Positions 8,238 through 17,895 of a DNA stretch of 58,266 bases are shown here, in pieces. Every line of letters starts with the position of its first letter. Position 1 is the stretch's first letter. A program made the position numbers and the translations under genes. The DNA lies in assembly GCA_027310665.1 (NCBI GenBank), contig DAIDAJ010000115.1, positions 1 through 58,266 on the forward strand, in the 5' to 3' direction. The notes under the pieces were generated by a model, which made no database searches, was not told the origin of the DNA, and saw only the letters and a program-made list of their open reading frames with translations. This DNA comes from Sideroxydans sp. (lineage in GTDB: Bacteria > Pseudomonadota > Gammaproteobacteria > Burkholderiales > Gallionellaceae).

Positions 8238-9248
8238 GTGCTTGCCACTTTCAGAAAGCTATTCCGCAACTGGGCGTTCCGCCGCGGCGTCGAGACCGGC
8301 ACGCTGGTACTGAACCAGCGCCGCATCTACATCGTTCCTTCCAGCCAGGGATTCGGCTTTGCCTTTGTGCTGGTGATGATGCTGCTGGGCGACATCAATT
8401 ACAACCTGAGCCTGGGTTACATCCTCACCTTCCTGCTCGCCACGACTGCCGGCATGTCCATGTTGCACGCATTCCGCAACATGGCACAGCTGGAGATACA
8501 CGCCGGCTACGTCGAATCGGTGTTTGCCGGGGAACGGGCAAAGTTCGTGTTCCATTTCAACAACCCCGGCCGGCTGGATCGCCACCATCTCCATCTGCAC
8601 GATGACGACGGGCACCACACCGTATTCGATCTTCCCTCGCAGCGCTCCACCCAGGTGGAGCTCGCCATCCCTGCACCCCGGCGCGGCTGGCTGGATAGCG
8701 GACGACTGACGCTGTACACGCGTTACCCGCTCGGGCTGTTCTATGCATGGACATACATCCATTTCGACGTGCGCTGCCTGGTCTATCCCAAGCCGTCCGC
8801 ATCGCAGCCGTTGCCTTCCGCATCCGTGCAGGACGGGGTCGGCAAGGTGACGGCGGCGGGCGACGAGGATTTCTCCGGTCTGCGCAACTATGCAGCGGGC
8901 GACGCCATGCCGCGCATCGCATGGAAGGCACTGGCGCGCGAACAGGGCCTGCAGGTGAAACAGTTCTCCGCTTTTCAGGGGCAGGAGCTATGGCTGGATT
9001 GGTCGCTGCTGCCGGACATCGGGCCCGAAGCAAAGCTGGAACTGCTCACGCGCTGGGTGCTGGACGCCGATGCACTGGGCTTGATGTACGGCCTGCGCCT
9101 GCCGCAAGGCGAAGTGCCGCTCCGGCACGGCGGGACGGAGCCTTCCGGCACAGGCACTGCGCCGGGGCAACTGCTCCCGCAGCATGGCGCTGCACATCGC
9201 GCCGAATGCCTGCGCAGGCTGGCGCTGTACGGACTGGGTGAAACATGA
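8238..9248 (+). CDS. DUF58 domain protein
   Basis: A membrane-anchored protein of about 336 residues carrying DUF58, the usual partner of MoxR ATPases. After a short basic segment (RRGVETGTLVLNQRRIYIVPS) come two hydrophobic helices (GFGFAFVLVMMLLG and LGYILTFLLATTAGMSML). A beta-rich domain follows, with the DUF58 signature DEDFSGLRNYAAGDAMPRIAWKALAR. The start is uncertain. No ATG fits, so the GTG at 8238-8240 is preferred because upstream codons fall in the repeat element. Its stop overlaps the next start (ATGA at 9245-9248), indicating translational coupling with the transglutaminase gene. Confidence 0.87.
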   Translation: MLATFRKLFRNWAFRRGVETGTLVLNQRRIYIVPSSQGFGFAFVLVMMLLGDINYNLSLGYILTFLLATTAGMSMLHAFRNMAQLEIHAGYVESVFAGERAKFVFHFNNPGRLDRHHLHLHDDDGHHTVFDLPSQRSTQVELAIPAPRRGWLDSGRLTLYTRYPLGLFYAWTYIHFDVRCLVYPKPSASQPLPSASVQDGVGKVTAAGDEDFSGLRNYAAGDAMPRIAWKALAREQGLQVKQFSAFQGQELWLDWSLLPDIGPEAKLELLTRWVLDADALGLMYGLRLPQGEVPLRHGGTEPSGTGTAPGQLLPQHGAAHRAECLRRLALYGLGET

Positions 9249-11179
9249 AGCTCACCGCCCCGCTCATCTACGGACTCATCGCCTGTATCCTGCTGGTGAG
9301 TGCACCCCATGCGGGGCATCTGCCGTTGTGGGTCAGCGCAATCTGTTCGGCCTTGCTGGCGTGGCGCGCCTACCTTACCTGGAACGGCAACCCCCTGCCG
9401 GCGCGCTGGCTTCTGCTCGTCGTCACCTTTGCCTGCGTGCTTGCCATCGCCGCCACTTTCCACACGTTGTTCGGGCGCGAAGTCGGCGTCACACTGCTCA
9501 TCCTGCTCGCGACGCTCAAGCTGCTCGAGATACGCGCAGTGCGCGATGTCACGGTGCTGATCTATCTGTCCTGCTTCATCATCATCACCAACTTCTTCTA
9601 TTCGCAGAGCATCCCCACCGCGTTGTTCATGCTGGTCACTTTGCTGGTCATCATGGCAACCTGGGTACACATGCAAACAGGCGATCTCGCATTCAAGCCG
9701 CGCCTGCGCATCGCCGGGATATTGCTGCTGCAGGCGATCCCGCTGTCGCTCATCATATTCGTGCTGTTCCCGCGCGTGCAGGGACCGCTTTGGGGAATGC
9801 CGCAGGATGCCTATGCCAGCAGCGGCCTGTCCGACTCGATGGCACCGGGCAGCTTGAGCAGACTGTCCCTGTCCGATGCAGTGGCGTTCCGCGTGGTTTT
9901 CAACGGCAAGGCACCGCCTTCCGACCAGATGTACTGGCGCGGACCGGTGCTGTGGGACTTCGACGGCACAAGCTGGAAGCGCGGACGCAATGCAACGCTG
10001 CTACGTCCTGTACTTACCGATGCAACCACACCGGTCGACTACACGGTGACGCTGGAAGCACACAACAAACCCTGGCTGTTCGTACTCGACATGCCGGCGA
10101 AGATTTCCATCCCGGCCGATCTCGCACCGGACTTCCAGGTACTCAGCAGAACGCCGGTGAATGCGCGCACACGCTATAGCGCGACTTCGCTGCTTTCCTA
10201 TCGCGCCAACCTCGGCGAACCGCCGCAACAACTCCAGCGCGCACTCGCCTTGCCGCAAGGGTACAACCCGCAAGCCAGAAAGCTCGCCGCGGAATGGCGC
10301 ACACGCAGCGACAGCGATATGGCACTGGTGCGCACTGCACTCGACTATTTCAACCGGAACGGTTTCGAGTACTCGCTGGAACCGCCGCTGCTCGGTACCG
10401 ACAGTGTGGACGATTTCATCTTCACCACCAAAAAAGGATTCTGCGAACACTACGCCGGCAGCTTCGTGTTCCTGATGCGCGCGGCGGGCTTGCCGTCACG
10501 AGTGGTGACCGGATACCAGGGCGGCGAATATAACAACCTGGGCGGTTATTACATCTTGAGGCAGTACGATGCCCATGCCTGGGCGGAAGTCTGGTTGCGT
10601 GAACGCGGCTGGGTGCGCATCGACCCGACTGCGGCGATTGCACCGGCAAGGATACAAAGCGGCCTGAACGCCGCCCTGCCGAACAATGCCACCCTGCCTT
10701 TCCTCGCACGCACCCAGTCGCCGCTCCTGCTCAAGCTGCGCTTCAATCTCGACGCGCTGACGAACCAGTGGAACCAGTGGGTCCTGGGCTACAACACGGA
10801 ACGCCAGTTCGCCTTCCTGACGCGCCTGGGCATGGAAGACATCACCTGGAAGAAACTGGCGGTCAACATGTTGTCCGGCGTCGCCCTGCTGGTGGGCATC
10901 TTCACGCTCATCATGCTGCGCCGCCTCTCCGCGCACCCGGCAGATGCGGTACAGGCCATATGGCTGAAAGCCTGCCGCAAACTGGAGAAAGCCGGCTTGC
11001 CGCGCGCGCCGCATGAGGGTGCAATGGATTACGCGGCACGCATTGCCGCCGCACGACCGGAGCTGAGTGAAGACATCCATGACCTTGCGGCGCGCTATGC
11101 GTCGCTGCGCTATGGCGGGGAAGCCGGAAAGGATGGCTTGGCCGCTTTCGGGAATGCGGTGCGCGCCTTCAAGCTATAA
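9245..11179 (+). CDS. TgpA-like membrane transglutaminase (DUF3488/DUF4129)
   Basis: A 644-residue inner-membrane protein resembling Pseudomonas TgpA. About six N-terminal helices (residues 5-175) precede a periplasmic transglutaminase-like domain with an intact catalytic triad: C400 in GFCEHYAG, H444 in YDAHAWAEVW and D460 in VRIDPTAA. A further helix (about 548-568) and a cytoplasmic C-terminal DUF4129-like region follow. It overlaps the DUF58 gene by ATGA. TgpA is essential in Pseudomonas aeruginosa and the moxR-DUF58-tgpA cluster is thought to serve envelope or peptidoglycan functions; the substrate is unknown. Confidence 0.93.
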   Translation: MKLTAPLIYGLIACILLVSAPHAGHLPLWVSAICSALLAWRAYLTWNGNPLPARWLLLVVTFACVLAIAATFHTLFGREVGVTLLILLATLKLLEIRAVRDVTVLIYLSCFIIITNFFYSQSIPTALFMLVTLLVIMATWVHMQTGDLAFKPRLRIAGILLLQAIPLSLIIFVLFPRVQGPLWGMPQDAYASSGLSDSMAPGSLSRLSLSDAVAFRVVFNGKAPPSDQMYWRGPVLWDFDGTSWKRGRNATLLRPVLTDATTPVDYTVTLEAHNKPWLFVLDMPAKISIPADLAPDFQVLSRTPVNARTRYSATSLLSYRANLGEPPQQLQRALALPQGYNPQARKLAAEWRTRSDSDMALVRTALDYFNRNGFEYSLEPPLLGTDSVDDFIFTTKKGFCEHYAGSFVFLMRAAGLPSRVVTGYQGGEYNNLGGYYILRQYDAHAWAEVWLRERGWVRIDPTAAIAPARIQSGLNAALPNNATLPFLARTQSPLLLKLRFNLDALTNQWNQWVLGYNTERQFAFLTRLGMEDITWKKLAVNMLSGVALLVGIFTLIMLRRLSAHPADAVQAIWLKACRKLEKAGLPRAPHEGAMDYAARIAAARPELSEDIHDLAARYASLRYGGEAGKDGLAAFGNAVRAFKL

Positions 11180-11209
11180 TCCGCGCCTCATACAATCAAG
11201 CAGCCTATC

Positions 11210-11650
11210 ATGCAGATCACCCGCCGCCTGGAATTCGATGCCGGACACCGCATCCCCAACCACAACAGCCAGTGCAAACATTTGCACGGCCATCGCTACA
11301 TCATGGACATCACACTGGCAGGCGATGTCATCACCGTCGAAGGTGTCTCGGAACAAGGGATGGTGATGGATTTCTCGGATGTGAAGCGCATCGCCAAGGA
11401 GCAGGTCGTGGATGCGTGGGATCACGCCTTTCTGGTGTACCGCGGGGACAAGGCAGTCCTGGACTTCCTGAACACCTTGCCGGGCCACAAGACCGTGGTG
11501 CTGGAAGTCATCCCGACGGCCGAGAACCTGGCCAGGGTCGCTTTTGACCTGCTGTCGAATGCCTACCACGACACTTACGGCAACCATCTGAAGCTGGAAC
11601 GCGTGCGCCTTTACGAAACACCCAACAACTGGGCTGACTACACGCGCTAG
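11210..11650 (+). CDS. queD: 6-carboxy-5,6,7,8-tetrahydropterin synthase
   Basis: Converts dihydroneopterin triphosphate to 6-carboxytetrahydropterin, an early step of queuosine/7-deazaguanine synthesis. In the 146-residue protein the zinc ligands are H13, H26 and H28 and the catalytic cysteine is C22 (QCKHLHGH). The acidic ETPNNW near the C-terminus matches the substrate-binding glutamate of the family. Other queuosine genes are not in this window. The gene ends 3 bp from the stop of the convergent response-regulator gene. Confidence 0.95.
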   Translation: MQITRRLEFDAGHRIPNHNSQCKHLHGHRYIMDITLAGDVITVEGVSEQGMVMDFSDVKRIAKEQVVDAWDHAFLVYRGDKAVLDFLNTLPGHKTVVLEVIPTAENLARVAFDLLSNAYHDTYGNHLKLERVRLYETPNNWADYTR

Positions 11651-11653
11651 CGA

Positions 11654-12622
11654 TCAGACCTGTCCGTATTGATTCACCACCACCCGGTCGCGCCCGTCAG
11701 CCTTTGCCTGATACAAGGCCCGGTCTGCGGAACGCAGCAACGTTTCAAACGAGAGGCCGCTTGCCGGTAGAACCGACGCCACACCGCAACTGAGGGTAAC
11801 GTGGCGTTTCGGGGTGGCATGCAGGATATGCAGTTCGTTCACATGCTGGCGCACGTTCTCCGCCACCCAGCGCGCGCCATCCGCGTCCGTCTCGCCCAGC
11901 ACCAGTGCAAACTCCTCGCCGCCATAGCGCGCCGCCAGGTCCGCCGCACGCGGCGCGGCGCGCGCCACCTGGCCGGCCACGGCGCGCAGGCACTCGTCTC
12001 CGGCCTGATGCCCGTATTCATCGTTGAACAGCTTGAAATTGTCGACGTCCAGCATCACCAGCGCGATGGGCTTCTTCATGCGCTCGCAGCGGCGCCATTC
12101 GCGTATGGACAACTCGTCGAACATGCGGCGGTTCGGAATTCCGGTCAAACCGTCGGTGGTGGAAAGGCGCTGCAATTCCCTGTTGGCGGCATTCAGCTGA
12201 TGGGTGACATCGACCAGCGAACGCTGCATATCGATCAATCTGCGCATGGCGCGTATCTTGGAATGCAGGACCACCTCGCTTACCGGCTTCATCAGGTAAT
12301 CATCGCCGCCCACCTCGATGCCGCGTGCCAGATCCGCATCCTTGGTCATGCTGGTCAGGAAGATGATCGCGGTCCAGTCGTCCTTCCGCTCGGTCGCGCG
12401 GATCTCTTTGGCGATGTCGAACCCGTCGATGTCGGGCAGTTGCGCATCCAGCAGGATGATATCGGGACGTTCCTTGCGATAGAGCTCGATGGCAGCGGCA
12501 CCGGTCTCGGCGGTCAACGGATGCCTGATGTCCATCCGTTCGAGGAAATTGCACAGGACTTTAAGCGTGACCTTGCTGTCTTCGACCACCAGCACTTTGA
12601 GAGCGTCTGTTCTTTTTTTCAT
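11654..12622 (-). CDS. Response regulator with GGDEF diguanylate cyclase domain
   Basis: A 322-residue response regulator that likely makes cyclic di-GMP when phosphorylated. The receiver domain (10-125) has phospho-acceptor D59 (ILLDAQLPD) and the conserved K112. A coiled linker (125-152) leads to a GGDEF domain with GGEEF at 234-238 and an intact inhibitory site RAAD at 225-228. It should therefore be catalytically active and feedback-inhibited. The domain order resembles WspR. No histidine kinase is adjacent. The next minus-strand gene upstream (12700-15945) is another cyclase, 77 bp away. Confidence 0.94.
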   Translation of the reverse strand: MKKRTDALKVLVVEDSKVTLKVLCNFLERMDIRHPLTAETGAAAIELYRKERPDIILLDAQLPDIDGFDIAKEIRATERKDDWTAIIFLTSMTKDADLARGIEVGGDDYLMKPVSEVVLHSKIRAMRRLIDMQRSLVDVTHQLNAANRELQRLSTTDGLTGIPNRRMFDELSIREWRRCERMKKPIALVMLDVDNFKLFNDEYGHQAGDECLRAVAGQVARAAPRAADLAARYGGEEFALVLGETDADGARWVAENVRQHVNELHILHATPKRHVTLSCGVASVLPASGLSFETLLRSADRALYQAKADGRDRVVVNQYGQV

Positions 12623-12699
12623 GCCCGACCATTCTGTTGTTTTCGGACATTATAAAGCGGAAACGCCGCCCCCCGCATGTATGTATATGACGTCAGGGA

Positions 12700-15600
12700 C
12701 TAATCGGGAAGCATCAAGGGCTGCGAGCCTCGCGTCGACTCCCAGTTTTGCTGCATCTGCGCGTCATAAAATCGCACGTTATTGCGCCCTGCCTCCTTGG
12801 CCTGATACATCGCCGCATCGGCCTGACTGATCAGGACCTCCATCGACTCTTCATTGCCGTGATACAGGCTGATGCCGATGCTGGGCGAGCTCAGGCATTC
12901 CTGCCCATTCAGGTGGTAGGGTTGGGACAGTGCCTCGCGTATCTTCTCCGCCACGCCTCCCGCCTTGTGGGACGCTTCCAGGCCATCCCCCCCGATATTC
13001 TCCAGCAGCACGACGAATTCGTCCCCGCCGAAGCGGGCCACCGTATCCACTTCCCGCACGCACGACTTGATGCGCGCCGCCACTTCGATCAGCAACAGGT
13101 CGCCATAGTCGTGGCCCAGCGTATCGTTCAGATGCTTGAAGCGGTCCAGGTCGACGAACAGGATCGCTCCATGCCCGCCGTAACGTACCGACGCTGCCAG
13201 TGCGGTCTGGAAACGCTCGATGAACAAGCGGCGGTTGGCCAGTTGCGTCAGCGCATCGTAGAACGCCAGGTTGCGTATCTCCTCCTCCGCCCGCTTGCGT
13301 TCGGTGATATCGCTGAAAATGGCGACATATTGCGTGGTCTCGCCGCGCTGGTTCTTCACGGCGGTGATGGTCATCCATTTCGGGTAGATTTCGCCGTTCT
13401 TGCGCTTGTCCCAGATCTCTCCCGCCCAGGAACCGATATCCAGTATCTGCTTCCACAGTGCGGCGTAGAACGCCTTGTCATGGCGACCGGAACTCATGAT
13501 GCGCGGATTCCTGCCGATCACGTCCTCGGACGAATAACCGGTGATGTCGGTGAACGCGCTGTTGACGCGGACGATGCTGGCCTGGGCATCGGTGATGAGG
13601 ATGGCCTCGTGCATCTCGAATGTCGCGGCTGCCACGCGCAGTGCCTGCTCGGCCTGCTTGCGCAGAGTGATGTTGTGACTGAACACAAAGAACTTCCCCG
13701 CGTCCGGCAGGAAGGTGACAGCGACTTCGACATCGATTACCCGTCCGTCCTTGCGCCGGTGCTGCGTCTCGAAGCGGCCGTATCCCTGCATCATGACCTT
13801 GTCGACATGCTCCCTGAACTCGGCCTCGTTTTCATTCGCTTCCAGCCGGGTGACGTGCATGCCCACCAGCTCACGCATGGTATAGCCGGACATGTTGGCG
13901 TAAGCCTCGTTGACTTCCTCCAGAATGCCCTCCATGTTGACCATCCAGTAGCCATCCATCGCGGCATCGATCACCTGCTTGTACCTTTGCTGAACGGCCT
14001 GCAGCTTCTTGCGTTCGGTGATATCCCGGCTGGACGCGAACAGATAGGCCTTGTCGTCGATCAGCACTCCGTTGACGCAAATCTCGACGTCGATCACGGT
14101 GCCATCCTGGCGTCGGTGCATCGTTTCGAACATGGCGCTCTTGCCGATGAACGAACTGATCCGTGCGCGCAACTCTTCCGCGGAGAAATGAACGTCCCAA
14201 TCGTGCACGTTGAGCTGCAGGATCTCTTCACGCGTGTAGCCCAGCATGTCGCAAAAGGCGTCGTTGGCCTCGAGTACATTTCCATCGATATCCAGCACAT
14301 GGATGCCTTCCATCGAGTTCCGCATCAGTGTCTGGTTACGCCGCAACAGCGCTTTCGCCTCGCGCAGGTTCTCGCGTTGCTGGGTGATATCCAGACCCAG
14401 CCCGACCAGCACCGGCAACCCCTCCCGTTCCACGCGGCGCCCGGTCAAATGATATGGCATCCTGGTGCCGTCCTTCGCGATCAACTCCGCTTCCACTTCC
14501 CCGTCACCTTTCGCAAACACCTGACGGATCGTGTTCTCGATATTGGCTTTATCCGGACCCGAGAAGAAGTCCAGCGGGTGGCTTGCCGCCATCTCTTCCG
14601 GCCCAAGTTGCAGCACCTGCTCGAGATTGTGGTTCCACAGCAGGAAACGTCCCTGCGCGTCGATCATATAAAAAACACCGGGCAGCGCTTCGATCAGCTC
14701 TTTGCGAAACACGCTCTCCTGCCTGATCTGATCGCTGTCCGACAATTTGTCCAGCATGGTATTCAGTGCCCTGGAAAGCTTGCCTATCTCGTCCCTGCCC
14801 GCTTCTTTCAGGCGAATACTCCGGTTTCCGGCAGCGATCTCGCGGGCGGCAACCGTTATGCGGTTGAGCGGAGCAAAGGTGCGGCGCAAGACCAGCATGA
14901 ACACAATGCCCACCAGCAGCATCACCAGCGCCGTACCCACCAGGTCGGGCTGCGAAATGTCCCTGAATCCCTGGGTGGCCGCATTCGCCGGGAGATGGCA
15001 GAGCAGCAACAGGAATCGGGATGGATCGCTGGCATCGAAGTACACACGTTCTGCTGCAAGATAACCGCCATTGCCATCGCTGACCGTCCGGGATGGGGAT
15101 TCGTTGTGCTTGATCCGCGGCTCGAGCATGGGTTTGAGCGGCGGGAAGTCCACTGCGATGCTGTCCTTGCCGCCCGGCTCGGAAGCCGTTTCGCGTCCTG
15201 CATCGGGACGGAACAGATAATGTCCGAACTGATCGGCGACATAGCTCCGCACTTCCGGCGGCAGGCCCTCCGATACCGAGGCAAACAACGAGCGCACATC
15301 CTTGTCGATCACCACCATGCCGAAAACGCGGCCGTTCGCATCGAACACCGTCGTGACGGCGTGCAAAACAAGACGCGGCGCCCCCTGCTTCCCTTCCAGT
15401 TCCGCGTCGGGAGCGAATTCGGAAAGATATACACGACCGGCAGTCAGCATCAGTCCGGCTTTGAAATAATCCCGATCGCCCCTGGCCTTCAATGCATCGT
15501 GCGGCGCCACGGCGACATGACCGTCACGGCTCTCCACACTCACCAGTTCCCGCCCCTCGCCTGCCGCACCGATATAGCTCGCCTGACAATATTCCGGGTG

Positions 15601-15945
15601 CGCGCGCAGAAAGGCGGCAAGGATATCTTGCAGGCGCGCTTCCCATTCGGCATAGGTCGATTTGTCGCGGGGGTCGATCCCGTTGTTCGAGCTGGCGCGC
15701 ACGATCCCGGAGACTGAAGGCAGAGCAGCCAGGAACAGCACATCCTGACGCAGCGAATCGATGGACTGGGTCAGGCGCGCTTGCTCAAGATGCATGTCCA
15801 TCTTGAGGTCGGCACTGCGCTCGCTGAGGTACGCCTCCCGATCGTTTTCCAGATCCTTGTTCATCCACAGCAACCCACCGGCCACCACGAGCAGCAAAGC
15901 CCAGAAGGTGATGCGCGCGGAAAGGCTGATGTCGCTGAATTTCAT
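12700..15945 (-). CDS. Transmembrane Cache-HAMP-PAS(4)-GGDEF diguanylate cyclase
   Basis: A 1081-residue sensor cyclase. Order: TM1 (about 9-28), periplasmic double-Cache-like domain (about 40-335), TM2 (about 345-365), HAMP (366-418), four PAS/PAC units (about 430-545, 555-670, 680-795, 800-915, each ending with an ITxRK-like PAC tail), and GGDEF (about 920-1075). The GGDEF core is intact with an inhibitory site REVD five residues upstream, so it probably makes c-di-GMP under product control. There is no EAL domain. The ATG at 15943-15945 overlaps the stop of the UDG gene (ATGA), and GAGGA lies upstream; the longer frame adds only unconserved residues. The ligand is unknown. Confidence 0.93.
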   Translation of the reverse strand: MKFSDISLSARITFWALLLVVAGGLLWMNKDLENDREAYLSERSADLKMDMHLEQARLTQSIDSLRQDVLFLAALPSVSGIVRASSNNGIDPRDKSTYAEWEARLQDILAAFLRAHPEYCQASYIGAAGEGRELVSVESRDGHVAVAPHDALKARGDRDYFKAGLMLTAGRVYLSEFAPDAELEGKQGAPRLVLHAVTTVFDANGRVFGMVVIDKDVRSLFASVSEGLPPEVRSYVADQFGHYLFRPDAGRETASEPGGKDSIAVDFPPLKPMLEPRIKHNESPSRTVSDGNGGYLAAERVYFDASDPSRFLLLLCHLPANAATQGFRDISQPDLVGTALVMLLVGIVFMLVLRRTFAPLNRITVAAREIAAGNRSIRLKEAGRDEIGKLSRALNTMLDKLSDSDQIRQESVFRKELIEALPGVFYMIDAQGRFLLWNHNLEQVLQLGPEEMAASHPLDFFSGPDKANIENTIRQVFAKGDGEVEAELIAKDGTRMPYHLTGRRVEREGLPVLVGLGLDITQQRENLREAKALLRRNQTLMRNSMEGIHVLDIDGNVLEANDAFCDMLGYTREEILQLNVHDWDVHFSAEELRARISSFIGKSAMFETMHRRQDGTVIDVEICVNGVLIDDKAYLFASSRDITERKKLQAVQQRYKQVIDAAMDGYWMVNMEGILEEVNEAYANMSGYTMRELVGMHVTRLEANENEAEFREHVDKVMMQGYGRFETQHRRKDGRVIDVEVAVTFLPDAGKFFVFSHNITLRKQAEQALRVAAATFEMHEAILITDAQASIVRVNSAFTDITGYSSEDVIGRNPRIMSSGRHDKAFYAALWKQILDIGSWAGEIWDKRKNGEIYPKWMTITAVKNQRGETTQYVAIFSDITERKRAEEEIRNLAFYDALTQLANRRLFIERFQTALAASVRYGGHGAILFVDLDRFKHLNDTLGHDYGDLLLIEVAARIKSCVREVDTVARFGGDEFVVLLENIGGDGLEASHKAGGVAEKIREALSQPYHLNGQECLSSPSIGISLYHGNEESMEVLISQADAAMYQAKEAGRNNVRFYDAQMQQNWESTRGSQPLMLPD

Positions 15946-16748
15946 GTCGCCATCCTCTGTCGTGCAAAACACAGATCCTGCCACGCCTTGGCCTTTTCAG
16001 CCGGACTGCGCAGCAGATAGGCGGGGTGATAGGTAACGATGAGGGGCGTTCCATGATAGTCGTGGATTGCGCCGCGCAATGAGCCGAGAGAGGCATCACG
16101 TCCCAGCAGCGACGTGGCGGCGGTCTTGCCCAACGCGACGATGAGTTTCGGCTTGATCAGGGCGATCTGCCGTTGCAGATAGGGCAGGCAGGTGGCGATC
16201 TCGTCCGGCTCAGGAGTACGATTGCCGGGCGGGCGGCATTTGACGATATTGGCGATATAGACGTTGCTGCCGCGCTTCAGCCGGATTGACGCCAGCATGT
16301 TGTCGAGCAACTTGCCCGCCTGCCCCACGAACGGCTCGCCCTGCGCATCCTCGTCGGCGCCGGGACCTTCACCGACAAACAGCCACTCCGCGTTTTCATC
16401 GCCCACCCCGAACACTGTCTGTTTGCAACCGGCGCGCAGCGTGCAGGCGGAACAGTCGCGGACTTTCTGTTTGAGTTCGGCCCAGTTCAGGTGGCCTGTG
16501 CCCGACGGGGTGAGCCCTTCGTCGGCACTCAGGACCGGCTCCACATAAGCAGTCGCGGGCAGTCGGATACTGGCAGGACCTTCGGCCGGCTTGCTGATTA
16601 CTTCGTCTGGAATCGCGCCAACAGCTTGCGACTCCATCTCTGGAGCAGATGTCACGGGTGCGGCTTCAACCGTTGCAGGCGTCCCGCGCCGCACCCACAG
16701 TGGATAAAGATTAAGCTCGCGCAGAACAGCTTCGTCTCGAATATTCAC
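15942..16748 (-). CDS. Type-4 uracil-DNA glycosylase (Fe-S)
   Basis: Removes uracil from DNA; a family 4 (UdgA-like) glycosylase with a 4Fe-4S cluster. The 268-residue protein has a variable N-terminal extension (1-85). Motif A GEGPGADEDAQGEPFVGQAG covers 127-146, and the motif with the catalytic-region histidine is HPAYLLR (241-247). Probable cluster cysteines are C99, C102, C171 and C187. The GTG start at 16746-16748 overlaps the rimI stop (GTGA); upstream codons of the open frame only shadow rimI. Some relatives were first annotated as phage DNA-polymerase-like proteins. Confidence 0.93.
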   Translation of the reverse strand: MNIRDEAVLRELNLYPLWVRRGTPATVEAAPVTSAPEMESQAVGAIPDEVISKPAEGPASIRLPATAYVEPVLSADEGLTPSGTGHLNWAELKQKVRDCSACTLRAGCKQTVFGVGDENAEWLFVGEGPGADEDAQGEPFVGQAGKLLDNMLASIRLKRGSNVYIANIVKCRPPGNRTPEPDEIATCLPYLQRQIALIKPKLIVALGKTAATSLLGRDASLGSLRGAIHDYHGTPLIVTYHPAYLLRSPAEKAKAWQDLCFARQRMAT

Positions 16749-17182
16749 AGTTCCCGCCCCATCAGAATCGCATCTTCGCGCCCATTCTCTGCCTGATAAT
16801 AGTCCCTGCGCAATCCGATATCGCCAAACCCGGCCTTGCGATACAGCGCGATCGCCGCCTTGTTGCTTGCCCGCACTTCCAGCACCATGCGGTGCATGCC
16901 GAAGTGGCGCGCCAGCACCATCATCTCGTCCAGCAATCTTTGTCCCCAGCCTTGGCGCTGACGCGCGGCATCGATCGCGATATCGAGGAGCTCGGACTCG
17001 TCCACCGCCAGCATCAGCACTGCATAACCGAGCATGTTCCCGTCCGCTTCGAAGACTTTGCATTGATATTTGCTGCGCAAGGCATCGCTGAAATTCCCCC
17101 GCGTCCAGGGATGCGCATGCACCTCGCGCTCGATGCGCAGCACCGCATCCAGATCGGCCCCGGTCATGTCGCGCAGCAGCAT
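16745..17182 (-). CDS. rimI: Ribosomal protein S18 alanine N-acetyltransferase
   Basis: A GNAT enzyme of 145 residues that acetylates the N-terminal alanine of ribosomal protein S18. RimI features include HPWTRGNF, the acetyl-CoA loop RQRQGWGQRLL and the C-terminal NKAAIALYRKAGF...RRDYY block. The ATG at 17180-17182 shares its A with the tsaB stop (TGATG); a TTG one codon upstream is possible. Its place directly after tsaB is the standard tsaB-rimI pair. Confidence 0.95.
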   Translation of the reverse strand: MLLRDMTGADLDAVLRIEREVHAHPWTRGNFSDALRSKYQCKVFEADGNMLGYAVLMLAVDESELLDIAIDAARQRQGWGQRLLDEMMVLARHFGMHRMVLEVRASNKAAIALYRKAGFGDIGLRRDYYQAENGREDAILMGREL

Positions 17183-17895
17183 CAAAGACCCGTCTGCGCG
17201 GCCGCCGCCCCGGCACGCGCTTCCTCGCGCTCCCGGGTCTTCAGCGCAACCTTGTCGCGCAGATAGAGCGGCAGCGCCAGCGCGGCATCCACCGCATTGC
17301 TCTTGGCGAATTCGATAGCCGCGATCTGAGCGACGGCACCGGCCCGGGGCACGATCTGCGCATCCGTGCCCGACAACTGCATACCGTAACGTGCCGATAA
17401 AGCCGCCTCGTTCACCGCAAACCCGTTACCCGCGCCGAACCAGCCATCTCCGGTGAGGTTCGGGGCCGTGTCCACACTGCACAGGCAGGGCGCGATCACC
17501 TCGATCCATCCGTCGTTGCGCTTCTCATACGCGGCGAGATACAACTCGCCCATACGCGCATCCAGCGCCGCGACGACTTTATCTCGTCCGCTGGACTGCG
17601 CCAGCGCTTCCAGCGTGCACACTCCGACAACTTTCACATCGGCCCCGAATGCCAAACCTTGAGCCACGCCGCAGGCGATCCGCACGCCGGTGAAAGATCC
17701 GGGGCCTTTGCCGAATCCGATGCCATCCACATCCTGAATCCTGCATCCCGCATCCTGCAGCAACGCATCCAGCATCGCGATCAGCACTTCGGAATGCTTC
17801 TGGCCCACCAGTTCGCAGCGTTCGTTGACCTTGCCGTCCCGCCACAGCGCGGCAGAGCAATACTCCGTGGAGGTCTCTATCGCCAGGATATCCAT
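17182..17895 (-). CDS. tsaB: tRNA threonylcarbamoyladenosine synthesis protein TsaB
   Basis: A partner of TsaD and TsaE in forming t6A37 on ANN-decoding tRNAs. The 237-residue protein has the N-terminal ASKHA motif [14 protein letters not shown] and the conserved GKGPGSFTGVRI (about 63-74). The ATG at 17893-17895 shares its A with the ispF stop (TGATG), which fixes the start; the longer upstream frame is a shadow of ispF. The protein lacks a complete catalytic site, as is normal for TsaB. Confidence 0.95.
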   Translation of the reverse strand: MDILAIETSTEYCSAALWRDGKVNERCELVGQKHSEVLIAMLDALLQDAGCRIQDVDGIGFGKGPGSFTGVRIACGVAQGLAFGADVKVVGVCTLEALAQSSGRDKVVAALDARMGELYLAAYEKRNDGWIEVIAPCLCSVDTAPNLTGDGWFGAGNGFAVNEAALSARYGMQLSGTDAQIVPRAGAVAQIAAIEFAKSNAVDAALALPLYLRDKVALKTREREEARAGAAAAQTGL